This document shows positions 19,772 to 32,195 of a stretch of 64,000 bases of DNA, piece after piece (the stretch's first letter is position 1; each line of letters opens with the position of its first letter). The notes under the pieces were generated by a model, which had not been told where the DNA came from, did not search any database, and saw only the letters and a program-made list of their open reading frames with translations. A program made the translations under genes and the position numbers. The stretch is from Echiichthys vipera (taxonomy: Eukaryota > Chordata > Actinopteri > Perciformes > Trachinidae), in NCBI GenBank assembly GCA_963691815.1, contig OY829650.1, positions 6,893,527-6,957,526 on the forward strand, read 5' to 3'.

Positions 19772-20913
19772 GACCGGACTCTGTATCAGTGATATTTGTG
19801 TCTTTGAGTGACAGAAACCACAGAGAGAGTGTCCGTATCGACCTGCAGTCAGTTGCTTTATTTGATGACTGATTACCCATTAACACAGCTGCACCAAACA
19901 GAGAAGAAGGCATTGAGCAATTTAGGGCAGAACACAGATTTGAGATTTTACTTTCACTTTGGTTGCATTGGTTTAATCTTCGTCTCTTGTTTGAGAATTC
20001 TGTGAAGTCCAATGGTTTTTACATTACTTATAACTTATATCCAACAGTGGCCTCACAAGCTGCTCCACAGGTTCTTTAATTAAAACCTATTAGGATACGG
20101 GACTGCTATGCCATGAGCCAGCTTTGAGAATAGGCAATTCCAAATCTCACAATCTCTTCAGAACTTTTTGCTAGTAGTCACCATTCCCACACCGAATCTC
20201 ACCACAACGCTGTTGTTTCACTGCCTAAATACCCAGAAGTATTACTCAGAGTGTCTCTGTGCCAATGTTTTTGTGTGTAGTGCTCTTGTGTGTATTTGTT
20301 TGTTGGTGCACATGCTCGTAGGGTTTGCAAACGTGCGTGTGAATGAAACATTTTAGGAGCTTAAAAGATCATTACGGGGATTATAGAGGTTTAACAGGGA
20401 CCCCCAGCTCCACCTCCACCCTCACCCCTTCTCCCCTTCCCTGTCCTCCCACCTCCTCCAAGGGGCTCAGTCCTCTCAGCTGACTCGGCTTTGTTCAACA
20501 CTGTGAAGGAGTTTCTAAAACTCTTTTGTAACCACTCACACATCATGAGAAATACACAGCCATGCTGCAAAAACAGACAAAAGGCAGAAGAATAGCAGCA
20601 AACTTGGATCTTTCTTTAAAACTGGTGGTTGAAAATTTGAATTTTGGTATTTTTCCATTTTTATCTGGATTACATTGATGGATAACCAACAAAGAGCTCT
20701 GCTGTGCTGGAGGACTGAAGGCCGTGAGCTTACTACACCTCAGTGGAAGTTTGCTGTTGGAGCAAAGGGCGAACAATGTTAAGAAAACCCAGGAAAACAT
20801 TGTCAACATTCCCTCGTGTAGAAACATCTCTCTTTACAATGTCACCACTGATGTGTTTATCACATCGGGATCTTTAAGAAGAGGAGCACAGAAAGAGTGA
20901 CAGCGCACTAAAG
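19772..20913. promoter_or_regulatory. Divergent promoter region between factor B/C2 and MFRP
   Basis: 1.14 kb separates the two start codons, which face away from each other. Both transcription starts should lie here. A C/T-rich block (20400-20465) sits in the MFRP half. I could not identify a TATA box or a specific factor site with confidence. Confidence 0.5.
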
Positions 20914-23900
20914 ATGTCTGACCTCAGTCAAGTCGCAGTGTACGCAGACTCTTCAGATATTTATAAGGTGAGTGGGGATGATGAGATGGATGATGATGGT
21001 TAATGAAGGTGCTGTATAGTGGGAAAAGTCGGGAGATTGGTCAGCACCACTGCACGGATGCACCACTGAACCCTATTTATGGGGTGGAAGTAGCTCAGTC
21101 CATAGGTGACTTGGCTGGGAATCGGAGGGTCACGGGTTCGAGTTCCTGTATGGAGCATGGACTGGTGGCTGGAGAGGTGCCAGTTCATCTCCTGGACACT
21201 GCCAAGGTGCTGTTAAGTAAGGCTCCGAACCCCTGGTCCATTGTGATCATCAAAGAAACACTGAAAGCTGTGTGATTTTGCCCATTTGTTGTTTTCTTTA
21301 AGATGGAAACTTACATTTGTCACTAGTGCATTGTATGGGTTAGTATTTAGAGTGAGGCTATATCCTAACTTTTGCTGAACAGAAGCTACCGTGGCCACAA
21401 GAAACAAAAACACGGTGAAAGCACATTGGATTTCCCAAGATTCTCTTCAGTCAGTTGCTTTAAAGCCGCTATAATCAATAATTGTGTGAAAACAATGTAT
21501 CACACGACAAATTGAAAACAAGCTGACAGTGTGGAAGTTGTGTTTACTAGTAGTGATGAACCTACAGAGATTATGCCCTTGACTTTAAGAGCTTCATAGA
21601 GAGTTTCAGCTCGTTATTTAGCCGGTTCACAATTATACTGTCTTCGTTCACTCTCACCGTTCTCATGGCGCCGTTTCATCAGATATTTTTCTCATTTACA
21701 ACTTAAACACACAACTCCAAATAAATGATCATGTTTCTCCTTGAGCTTTTCTAGATCAAAGCACTTAAAAACACAAACCAGCATTCACACACACATTCAT
21801 GCAAAGGCTAGTACCATGCCAGGTGCCACCTGCTCATCAGGAGTGCTAAAAATTGTTGGGATTGGGATTCAGTATCTCTCCCAAGGGCACCTCAGCATGT
21901 AGACTGCACGGGCCGCGCATTGAGTCACCGACCTTTTGAGTGTAGGGGACGACTGCTCTATATCCTGAGCCCCTATAACGCATCTACTGTAACTTAAAAA
22001 ATGATATGCCAATATAGTGTTCACAACTTGCTTCTGCTAGACACCATCATTAGGGGACCTGACTGGGAACATATGGAGTAGGACCATAAACACAAAATGT
22101 AGTTAACAAACTGACTCATGTCTGTTACACAGGAATGTCTACCTAAAGTCCGCTAACATTAGCTAACAGCAGCGACCATGAGCTCCTCGTCACCAAGTAA
22201 AGCTGTAAGAGATGTGTTTCTCATGAGTTCAACTTTTTATTTGAAAAAGTAAGAGTATATCAAATAAGCACTTTTAAATGGTAATTGGACTTTTACTTAT
22301 ATAGCGCCTTTCTAGTCTTCTACTACTCAAGGCGCTTTCACACTACTTGTCACATTCACACAGATGGCAGTGGACATCTACGTACCATCTAATCTAACCA
22401 TTCACACCACATGCACACACCCGTGAGCAGCAAGGGGAGCAATTTGGGGTTCAGTGTCTGGCCCAAGGACACTTCGACATGGACCGGGGAAACCGGGGAT
22501 CAAACTACTGACTACTCTTGAAAAGAAGACAATCGCTCTACCTCTGAGCCACATATGCCTCAAATGTACAAATCTTTTGTCTGTAACTGCATGAAGTATA
22601 TTTGTATTTTTTTAAATCGACAGTTTCATTTCCCCTTCCTTGTGTCCTGTTTTCCGCAGAATGTTTTCTGTAACCCTGCCTTTGAGCTGGAGGGGGAGCG
22701 AGAGGAGAGGGCGGAGGGATTCAGGACAACCTTGTCCACCCCTGAACCATTCAAACCGCCAGCAGCTGGTGAGTCAGCCAATCAGCTTGCTGCTTTCAGT
22801 GACTAAACTTGAACTGTATTACACTGTGTATGTGTATTGGATTAGTTACTTCATTGCATCACCTAGACTCTGCTGGCTTTAAATCCAGTTCTCTTGAAGA
22901 ATAGAAAACAAGTTTTTTCTAACGATGGATTAGGGGAAATCCAACCGTGTTAAAATGGCGAAGGTCAGTTCACTGGTCATGGTGGCTCCTACTTAGCCTG
23001 TGATAACAGTCTCATAATGTCTCCTGTGAATCTGGAGGAACTTTCTTAAAAAGAGGAAATAGCCTTGATGATGTCATAGTGATGTCATCAGACTTATCTC
23101 AATTTGGGCTTGGGGACTAAAAGCATAAAAGAAAGCCTGTATTAAAAACTGCAGGTGTAAAGTTGAAAGACATGAGAATGTATCCAGCAGGCAGGTCTAT
23201 GAAAGACAATGTTGCATTATGGGAAATGCAGGGCCCTGCAGTGCTCGGCTCCGGATGTTTTGATTTTGATCATTGCTTTTTCAAGAAGGTTAAAATCATG
23301 AAAGTATAAGAACTCTGGTAGCAACCAAGACCTCCCCTGTTCCGTCACAAACCATTGTTTATGTTTATGTGTGCTTTGTTATTCAGGTCTTTTTAGGGTG
23401 TGTGTGATGCGTCTACGGGACCCAGGTTGTGGCTGGGGGGTGGTGGTGGTCTCTGCCGCTGCCCTGCTCCTGTTAGCAGCCCTCGGACTGGCGCTGGCCC
23501 TGATCCTTACACGTGAGACACTGCTGCGCCTCAGATTAGTCTTCTTAGTAAAAAGGAAATACATGGAACTGAGTTAAAACTTACAACAGATCCATTTTAT
23601 ACATTATGATCACTGCCCTATTTGTCTATCTAGAGTCTCTTCTCTGACAAGTTTGCCTTGTCACATTTCCATCCGTTACCGTCTTTGTTTTTACCTGGTT
23701 TAGAGATAAAAGGCCAGGCAGTGGAGGATCAGTTGGTGTCCACCAGCCCCCCAGACCTGCTTAATGCAGGGGATGTAGCGTCCCATACTTTACCCACGGT
23801 CTCTGCCAACAGAAGTCAACAGGAAAGTACAACCACACCACAGCCTGCTACGATGCCACCATCTGAAATACGTAAGAAATGCAAGCAAAATGGTTACTTA

Positions 23901-24912
23901 CATTGTAATTCCATATAAAAAAAACATGCAAGGTCAATTTCATGACCATCCTCACACAGTAAAAATGTTATATTTTCTTAATCTGGAAGCCCTTTTCTTT
24001 TACTGCCACTGAAACAAGGTCATCCTTTCTGTCTCTCAGGGTGTGGAGAGGTGCTCACTGACTCAGAGGGCAGTTTCAGTTCTCCAAACCACCCCGGCTC
24101 TTACCCCCCGAACTTGCTGTGTGTTTGGGTGATCAGAGTCCCACCCCCCTCCCTGGTCCAGATCCACATTTCCTCTCTGACTGTAGAGGGACCATCTCCC
24201 TGTCTGTTTGACTGGCTCGAGGTGCAGGAGCAGATAGAACAGAGCTCTGTGGTGACCAGGTTGGTCGGACCACAACTAAATCCATAAATCAGATATTTTC
24301 AGGGCCTCGGTCAGATGTTGTTTTCGGCAACAACATCAACATTGGAGTGTATAAAATGTCAGACAGACCTGGAAATAAAATCTGAAAATGAACTAGAGTT
24401 ATGTAAAACTAACTTTTCAAACATTTCCATTAATGTTCTCCCCCAAGGAACATTACAGGGTTCATGTCATTGCCTTGAATTGTTGGTAGATGTCACTAAA
24501 GGTCTGTGCATAACAAGAGAGTGCTTCCATTTACTGAAGGCTTCTTGGAAAGACCTCAGTAGCCTACATGTGGAAACTTTGACCTTTGCGTTTACTTGCG
24601 TTCTTGGAAAGACGACTAATGAAATTCTAAAAGTATTACATAACTTGCTCACAAATCCTTATAAGAATTCATAGATCAAAGTTCAGACTTGAATGGCAAC
24701 TCCAAAGCTGTGACCTGAAAAAAACCCCAGAGATTATTCTGAATGAAAGGTTATTAAAAAAGCTTCTCTCCTGCAGGTTCTGTGGTAACGTAGCACCCCC
24801 GACAGTCAACACAAACAGCAGCACAGTGTGGGTCACCTTCCACTCGGATGCCAGCATCGCAGGCAGTGGCTTTACCGCACAGTACAGGGCAATACTGCCT
24901 GGACACAGTCAG

Positions 24913-24986
<74 letters not shown>

Positions 24987-27468
24987 TTGTGTGCGTGCAT
25001 CTGAAATTACATGAGCTCATTTATATGGAAGAGGACTGGGGCCAAGTAAAAATGTATCTGAGTTCTGAGTTCAAAGTCTTGTAAAGAGATAAAAGTCCAA
25101 ATTCTGACGTTGTTCTCGAAATTCTGACTTTAAACCACTTTGAACTCCAAGCTCAAAACATTTTCATTCACATCATGGCCCACTCCTCTTCTGTACATTT
25201 GCATTCATGTGCATGTATCTACTTTGTGTCTTTTCTCAGAGAGCTGCTCAAGAGGAGAGTTCATGTGTGGCAGTGGTCGCTGTCTGCTGCCTGTGTCAGT
25301 GTGCGACGGTCACCCAAACTGCCATGACCAAACAGATGAGGCAAACTGCAGTCATAAACACAAAGGTGAGAGAGCATGAAATGAAGTTAAACGCACTTGA
25401 GAGGGACCCAGAACACAAGAGTGGACTCATGGACTTCGTTCCCATCTGTTTTTTTCACAGACTGCGGTGGGAAGAAAACTGGGCCGTATGGTTACCTGTC
25501 AAGTCCAAACCACCCCAGGCCTTATCCTCACCAGCAGGCACTGTCTTCAACACTTTGCACTGCCAAACTGCCTATTACATGGCTGTGAAATGTGCATTTT
25601 TCCCTAATCTGGAGTTCTTCTGTCTCCCATCAGTTGTGCGTATGGTATATATCTGTTGAGGAGGGTCACGTCATCACACTGAACTTCAGGAACTTCAGCC
25701 TGGAGACTCAGGACGTGTGTGAGTTTGACTACGTGGAGGTGCACGACAGCGTCAACACAGGAGCCGGCAGAGTGCTGGGAAGGTTAGACCAAAGTCATGC
25801 TGCGACATCGTGCGAGTTATCTAAACGCAGTGTTGTGAAGCAGCTTTTGTTTCCTCTACCTTTGTCTCAGGTTTTGCGGCACCACCTTCCCTCCGGACCT
25901 GACCTCCTCCGGCCCCCACATGACTGTGGTGTTTGTGGCTGATGAGGGAGTGGCCGACAGCGGCTTTAATGCAACATACCAGGCTGTGTCTGTACTGGAC
26001 AGTGAGTTCTTGTGTTTTATATAAAGCAAATAAGTATTGTATTAGTTATTTGACTTGCCCCTGATCACTCTCTTCCTGTGTTTTACTTCTTCCTTTGTTC
26101 CTCCTCTTCCCCCTTTAATGTCTTTCCTTCTTCCTTCCTTCTAATACTCCATTTCTTCTCCTTGCTTCCTTCTTTCTATATGACCTCAATTTACTCTTCA
26201 AAAATTTGTATTTATACCAATATATACCCTTGTTGAACTCTTTTAAATGCCTCTTTTCTTTCCTATTATTGTACTTTCTTCCTCTTCCAATGCCTCTTCA
26301 CATTGTCATTTGTTGCTTTATAAAACCGTCTCCTGTGTTTCTATCTAAAGGGACATGTGGTCCCAGCCAGTTTGCTTGCAGTACGGGTGAGTGTCTTCAG
26401 CAGCAGTGGTTGTGCGATGGGTGGAACGACTGCCCTGATGGAGCAGATGAGCAGGGCTGCGAAAACTCCACTTACCCTCCCTTCAGTGAGTCCGTGTTAT
26501 CGCTGACCCCGATCACAGTCACAGATACAGTAGTTTTTGTTTCCAGAGCCAGAGTTTTGCTGTTGAAGTCACAGAATAATAGTTTTCAGCTCACTGGAAA
26601 ACTCTGCGTTGACCTTCAATCGCATCATTTCCTTTTTTCTATTAGAGGCAGGAAGTTGTCGGATGTCAAATATTACACTTCATACTTGTAACATTAGAAT
26701 AGGACTGATTTCTTTCTCTTTCCATACCCTCAGCTTCATCGTGTGAGTTCATTGAGGTAGAGATGTGTCAAGGCCTCAGCTACAACCTCACCTCATTCCC
26801 AAACATCTGGCTGTCCATTGCTGATCAGAGAGAAGCTGCCACAGTGCTGCGACAGTACCGGGTAAAAACTACTATCATAACTTAACCACTTCTTGTTGCT
26901 GCCGTATAACCTTAAAACCGGGGCAGTTTGGTAGAACAAACAAACATCAACTAGAGACCAGCCGCAACGCCAAATCAGGTCAGGGGTGTAAGGCTCACAC
27001 GATCTTCGAACTTGACCTTGATTTTAAACTCAACAACGTAGCTTTCATTACTGCATCTTGCATGGTTGTAATGCTATCAGGGTCTGGCTGCAGACAGACA
27101 TATAAACACCTTGCAAAGTACACAAAACTGCCTCTGTGGTAGTTCCTACGACAGTGACCTGACAGCATTTAAAAGCTAAACAGCTGTTTCAAGCTTTCAA
27201 GACGTTCAACCCCACACACTCTTTTCTCCATTGTGTTGTCCAGGTGCTGATGGAGCTGGCATGTTTCGAGCCCTTGCAGAGGCTAGTGTGTGGGATGTTT
27301 CTGCCCCAGTGCAGTCCTCAGGGTGGTGTCCTCCAGCCCTGCCGCTCAGTCTGCTCCTCTGCCGAGCAGCAATGCAGCCAAGCCCTGGATCTCTTCTCCT
27401 TCAGCTGGCCCTTCAACTGCCACCTCCTGCCTGACTCACAGAACCCCATGGAGTGCTCACTGCCGTGA
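20914..27468 (+). CDS. mfrp: Membrane frizzled-related protein (13 coding exons)
   Basis: Type II membrane glycoprotein of retinal pigment and ciliary epithelium; human mutations cause nanophthalmos. Exons: 20914-20967, 22660-22768, 23387-23512, 23704-23871, 24040-24259, 24777-24907, 25240-25365, 25461-25537, 25634-25782, 25871-26001, 26351-26485, 26734-26861, 27244-27468. They join to 592 residues; human MFRP has 579. Order: cytosolic tail, transmembrane helix near 71-96 (GWGVVVVSAAALLLLAALGL), Ser/Thr/Pro stalk, CUB1 (154-265), LDLa1 (272-306, VCDGHPNCHDQTDEANC), CUB2 (313-427, with YPHQQLCVWYISV), LDLa2 (433-466, LCDGWNDCPDGADEQGC), frizzled CRD (479-590, CQGLSYNLTSFPNIW). The domain string is unique to MFRP. 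Intron 8 (25538-25633) appears to use a GC donor. In mammals MFRP is dicistronic with C1QTNF5; no C1QTNF5 lies directly downstream here. Confidence 0.95.
21081..21245 (+). mobile_element. tRNA-derived SINE in MFRP intron 1
   Basis: GTGGAAGTAGCTCAGTCC (box A-like) and GGGTTCGAGTTCC (box B-like) are correctly spaced for a pol III promoter. They are followed by CTGGAGAGGTGCCAGTTCA and an AAGGTGCTGTTAAG stretch. A copy in the other direction lies at 56590-56670 (CTGAGCTACTGCCGCCC). It is too diverged and extended to be a functional tRNA gene. Confidence 0.8.
21830..21980 (-). mobile_element. Second tRNA-derived SINE, minus orientation
   Basis: The minus strand reads GGGGCTCAGGATATAGAGCAG (box A-like) ... 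AAAGGTCGGTGACTC (decayed box B) ... AGGTGCCCTTGGGAGAGATA. This arrangement is typical of a fish SINE head and body. The copy is mutated. Confidence 0.6.
22275..22555 (-). mobile_element. Third tRNA-derived SINE, minus orientation
   Basis: Minus strand: GGCTCAGAGGTAGAGCGATT (box A) and TTTGATCCCCGG (box B), then a body with GTGTCCTTGGGCCAGACACTG. It ends at the plus-strand start with GGACTTTTACTTATATAGCGCC, a frequent fish SINE terminus. Three SINEs thus lie within 1.5 kb of MFRP intron 1. Confidence 0.75.
24914..24981. repeat. (GT)n microsatellite directly after an MFRP donor
   Basis: About 33 GT units begin 6 bp past the exon 6 donor (24908). Confidence 0.9.
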
Positions 27469-28863
27469 TGCTTCAGAAGTTTTCAGTTTCAGCGTTGTTA
27501 CCAAGAGAGAATCATCTCCACCTCACAAATTTGCAGCAGTACTTGAGGACCAAAAGGCCTGCATTTTACAGAACCGGAGACACATTTTCTGGACTCATGC
27601 ATTCAAGAGAGTGCTTACTGTAGAAAGACTGCAACCTTCATTACACACTACTGCCTGTTTAGCCTGTGGTGCATGCAGGAAACTGCGGCACAGTAGCCAT
27701 TTTTAAAAGAAAAGCTTTAAAGTACAAAAATTAAAATACATTTTTCAAGTTTTTGTGATCCAGATACCAACTAAACAAAATTTACTTTTTATTTATAATC
27801 TCCCCCACCAACACAAACTGCTGTAAATTGTCTTTTTGCACTATTTATTGCTTTAATGTCAATTACTTAAAAATAGATCTCCCCTAAAAAGAATGAATAC
27901 AAATGTAATACCTTTAAAACAACCTTTATTGCATTGTTCAACATACCACACAATGTGCTTGTATCATTTCAGTGTTTATAACAGTCCAGATTTGATCTAG
28001 TGCAAGACAAAAATGGCCATGAGCTTAATCACACTGGGAAAATGATCTTGGCTATAGAGTTGAAGTCCACTTATTTTTGAAAAATATACGTAAGGTAGTT
28101 AATCATTTTTTCGTCCCGTCGGGCCCTGAATTACACGTGGTTTCACACAAAACTAAATGGTACCACGTCAAAGCGCGACTTTCTTGACTTGCAAAATTAT
28201 CTTTTAAAATCGACAGACATCATATTTGCTATTCATGGCACAATTCAAACAGGATCAAAAAACTATTTGTCACTCACCGTTCATATTTCTTTGGATATAA
28301 GGTCCCATGAGTTACACCAGCAGGGGAGGGACTTCACCACTCTTCAGCAGTGCTTTGCTGAGCCCACATGATAAAATGTAACAAATACAAACCTCATGGG
28401 ACACTCATAAGTCATCTCAGTGACTCACTGAGTTAACTTTTTAAAAATCAATTTTCTCTGTTAATTGCTGGTACAGAGGATTTCAAGCTGAATTAATACA
28501 CTTGTAAATATTTGAAAGAAAGAATCATTTGGTTACAATAAAGTACTGGCACAGCTTGTTGATGTTTTACTTCATGATCTGTTCCACAAATGAATGGCCA
28601 AGACTTCAATATCTGCTCTTTATCTTTATTTAGCCACAATCTTTTACACTTGATCCATTTAATAGAGATTCTTCTACACAAAGTGCACAGGTGGAAAAAG
28701 ACATCTCCGGATTGGAAAGGAAGAATTTAACTACATGTCTTAAATTATTTCACATTGATTCCTGACATGATTTTGCTTCGCAACGCTTGATTTCACATTT
28801 GCCATCAAGTCACACGATGAGTGTGCTTTAGTTTTGTAAGTGAACTGTAAATTAAAGAAACTG
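27469..28863. other. MFRP-NUDT8 convergent spacer, 3' UTRs
   Basis: 1.4 kb between two stop codons facing each other. ATTAAA occurs near 27732. AATAAA at 28537-28542 could end MFRP transcripts, and TTTATT at 28625-28630 could end NUDT8 on the minus strand, which would make the 3' UTRs overlap. No coding frame is supported. In particular, no collagen/C1q C1QTNF5 gene is found at the place it occupies in mammals. Confidence 0.55.
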
Positions 28864-31679
28864 CTAAAGAGGGACAATGAGTTTAAGGGTATGGTCTAGG
28901 GCGACGGCTGTCAGGCCCCACACTCGATGTTTCCCGTTACGAAACACTGGGAGTGTGTATCCGTACTTGTCACCGGTGCGGAAATGTGTGTAGCCGCGGT
29001 TCTGAGGGTTGCACAAGTGGGACAAGGACAGGGTGAAAATCTCCTCAACCTGCGACAGAAACAGGCAAAGGCAGCACAGTTTTCATCTTTGGATCTCAAT
29101 AGAAAAACTGTGTTTTTTTTAACAATATATTTGTTTGTTTACTTGTCTTTTGTACTTTCAGTTTTCTAGTTTAAACAGAGAAACATTAGTTGAAAAGAAA
29201 TGCCCAGATGATAAAACCTATAGGCTGGATTGAACAATTGAGTGTTTGGGTAGATGATATGAAACAAAGTCACCAGTGGAGATCATTTGGTACAATACTA
29301 CAATAAAAACGACTGTAATATAGTCGAGAATGGAGGTGAGCTGGAGCCAGGTCAACAACCTTGCCCTCAATGGAAACAAAACAAAAGAACTGGTTTTGGA
29401 CTTCAGAAGACTGAAACATAATGTTCAACATCCCATCAGCATCAGGAGTAAGGGGTTGAGGCAGTTCAGAGTTTCAGAAATGAGTCCTGTGTCCAGTGCT
29501 GTCAGACTGCTGAACACAGCGCCCAGTTGATGCCTTTTGTTTTACTATGTTGCATCTTAAACACAGTGTTATACTTTCAAAGTGTTATATTATATAGTTA
29601 TAGTTTCTTCCTTAATTGACATCTACAGGCCCAATGACATTCCAATGTACAGTCAGTGACAATTAAAGTATCTCTAGTGTTCATTAGGACTGGGTATGAC
29701 AGTAGTGTGACCTTCTACAGTTAGAAAGAGAGACATTGTTATGGAGAAAAAAAATCACTGACATACATGTCCCACTAAAACATATATCAAATATAGGAAG
29801 TGTTAAAATATGACGACTGTACCTCTCCAGGGTTTGGTTTGAAGGACAACTCCTCTAGTGGGCCCAGGTTAGCCAGCACAGGGGCTACCATCATCCCTGA
29901 CTGGTGAGAGAAACAAATGATAATGTTTTGAAATAATTATTAGTGTCTGCGTTAGTGACACAAAACGTTTTGTTCTTTGTTATCAAGATAGAATCATCTG
30001 CGGCCCAACCTTATGACGAAGCAGAGTCTGTATAGTAGTGGATAAACACAAGTTACTGTGGGCCTAATCAGGCTACACTCAAGGCTAGTGCTGGGGCAAT
30101 ATATCGATTCATCAAGTATTCAATTGGCAAACATTGATAATAAACACTTTAGACAATCAAATGAGTGTGAACAGGATGTATCCTTCCCATGTCATTGTAA
30201 ATGGAAACAAACAATGACCATGTTACTTTTAGCTCTTGGAATATCTGAGCAGCATTATTTAATATGTTTATTATTTTTCCAATAACTTTTACACAGTGAA
30301 TGAATAATCAAAACATCTGACAGATTGATCGCTATTTAAAATAATTGTGCAGCCTTATCTAAGCCTATATAACACCTTTTAAAAGCAAATGAAAAAAAAA
30401 GAAAGAAAGATAATTGTAACCAAAACAAAGAGCAATCAATGAAGGGCCACCACAATTTTATAATGCCTGCCATACATTCATAAAAAACATAAATCTGTCA
30501 TGACAGTTTAAATCTATACCTAGCATTGAGCCAAGTGGAGTAATTATACCCTTAGAGACACAACAGCACTCACCATGTCCCTGAGAGGTTTCAAAGTGCC
30601 CCAGACCTTCTCTGTTGCCACAGAAACACCCAGTTCCTCCCTGGCTTCCCTCAAAGCTGTGGCCACCACATCTCTATCTGATGGATCACTCTTTCCTCCT
30701 GCAAAGCTACAAATGACTTGATATGAGGACAGATACACTACTCAACTTACTTTCTAAATCAATGTAGTTTCCAGCCTGCCGCTTACCTGACATCTCCCTT
30801 GTGCCGGCCCTTAAGTGTGCTGGAGCGCAGGGTAAAGAGAATTGCCGGCTCCCCCTCAACCGAGCACAGAGACACCAGGACTGACGCGCATCTCTGCTGT
30901 TTCTTTCCCTGGCTCTGACTTGCCCCCTTCTTCCCCTTGTCCACCTCGTACAGCTTCAAGTTGGGCCCCAGGGTCTGTCGACACCTGTTTTCATTCTTCA
31001 GGGATAGACAGTCTCTCCAGGCGTCTGTCACATGAGGGGCAGCCTGATGAACTGCTCTGGTTTTGTGAAAAAAGAGGCTAGAGGGTTGTTGTCTATTGTG
31101 AAAGTAGTTCAAAGTCCATGGCATATGTGTCGATGAGTTGAAATGTCTAACAAAGTGCTGTCTGCAATATAAATGGTTTTGAAGAAAGTTACACTGAGTC
31201 TTATAGGTGAAAGGGAGTGAAAGCTGGCACATGTTCCAAGGCCTTCTCCAGGGTTGAAGGCAAGTTGTGTTAATTAAAGAGTCCCAGTTAGTTCTGACAG
31301 CTTTAAGGTTTTGACCTACATCTTTAACTACAGTGCATTTCCAAGAGTCAGATGCTTGTTTGGATTTTGCAGAGGCAGAAACCTGAGAGGGGTGATGATG
31401 GCTGGTTTTGGATGGGAGGTTTTGAAATGAAGCCTCTTTCAGCGTATCACAGTCCAATGTAAGTGAAGACAGCTGTGACGAACGGGATACAGTCTCTGTG
31501 AAAAGTGATGACCCTTCCTTACTTCCACGAATCCGTCCATTTCCCCTTTTCTTCACATCTCTTGCACCCTGCCATCCAGCAGCAGTGTGCTCAGAGAAAG
31601 CAGAGAGGTGGGATTTTCTCAATAGCAGCAAAGGCCTTGCGGGACAAGACCATATCAGGAAGTGGAGGCCCCTGAACAT
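28864..31679 (-). CDS. nudt8: Nudix hydrolase NUDT8-type, with long N-terminal extension
   Basis: Predicted mitochondrial CoA-diphosphatase-type Nudix enzyme. Exons in order: 31679-30787, 30706-30574, 29900-29823, 29049-28864, giving 429 residues. The Nudix region begins around 266 and reads VSLCSVEGEPAILFTLRSS and then GRHKGDVSFAGGKSDPSDRD, with catalytic REAREELG at 317-324. The C-terminus has QNRGYTHFRTGDKYGYTLPV and WGLTAVALDHTL, close to human NUDT8. The first about 250 residues form one exon rich in Ser, Lys and aromatic residues, and I recognise no domain. The N-terminus (MFRGLHFLIWSCPARPLLLL) looks like a mitochondrial presequence. Human NUDT8 is only about 236 residues. The start at 31679 follows a TTTTTTACAG acceptor. 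The FPGG motif is FAGG here. Confidence 0.88.
29330..29690 (+). mobile_element. Internally deleted non-LTR retrotransposon in NUDT8 intron 3
   Basis: The plus strand encodes NNLALNGNKTKELVLDFRRL, a classic reverse-transcriptase stretch of fish LINEs. A few dozen residues later it reads SSAVRLLNTAPS, from the extreme C-terminus of such proteins. The middle is missing. A tail with CAATGACAATTAAAGTATCTC-like sequence closes the element. Confidence 0.7.
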
Positions 31680-31989
31680 CCTGTAAAAAGAAATAAAAAA
31701 ACATACCAAGACAGTCTTAAAACAGTCAATAGGGCTCATACAGCTCAAAAGCCAATTCAACAGTAAATTATTGTATATTAAGTTTGGACTGTCACAGCTC
31801 AGGTGGACCATAAACGCCACTTTGCCCCCCCCCCCCTCAAACCCTAGCTGATCTGAGCGCACAAGTTTACCCAAAATCAACTAAATTTAACTGTAATACC
31901 TTAACGTTACCATCAACTCAAAACTTCAATCCTTCATACCTAGAAAGTTCAGCTGTTAGTCCATAAGTTTGCTAAAGTTTATCACAAGG

Positions 31990-32195
31990 CTAATAGCTTA
32001 CATTTTTTACTCTTTGTATATTTTTACTCTTTGTATATTTTTACTCTTTGTATATTTTTATTATTTTTATTATGTTGTATGTATATGCCGATTGCACTGG
32101 GTCTGAGAGGACTGTAATTTCATTTTTTGCATTTTGTATGTCATGCATATTGCAATTTTTGACAATAAAACTGACTTGACTTGACTTGAGAAAGA
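31990..32195 (+). mobile_element. Retroelement tail with (CTTGA)n end
   Basis: Three TTTTTACTCTTTGTATA units are followed by TGCACTGGGTCTGAGAGGACT, then a run containing GACAATAAAACTGACTTGACTTGACTTGAG. A poly(A)-like signal followed by a short tandem repeat is typical of a LINE 3' end. Confidence 0.5.

Noticed and set aside
21081..21245. Possible tRNA gene (box A and box B present)
   Set aside because: The sequence continues into a SINE body, lacks a proper acceptor stem, and has a related copy at 56590-56670.
24315..24674. 119-codon open frame in MFRP intron 5
   Set aside because: No recognised domain, no splice compatibility with neighbouring MFRP exons, and a codon pattern that looks random.
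31680..31880. In-frame extension of NUDT8 upstream to a start at 31880
   Set aside because: It crosses a clear acceptor (TTTTTTACAG) just before the ATG at 31679, and the upstream residues look like intron translation.
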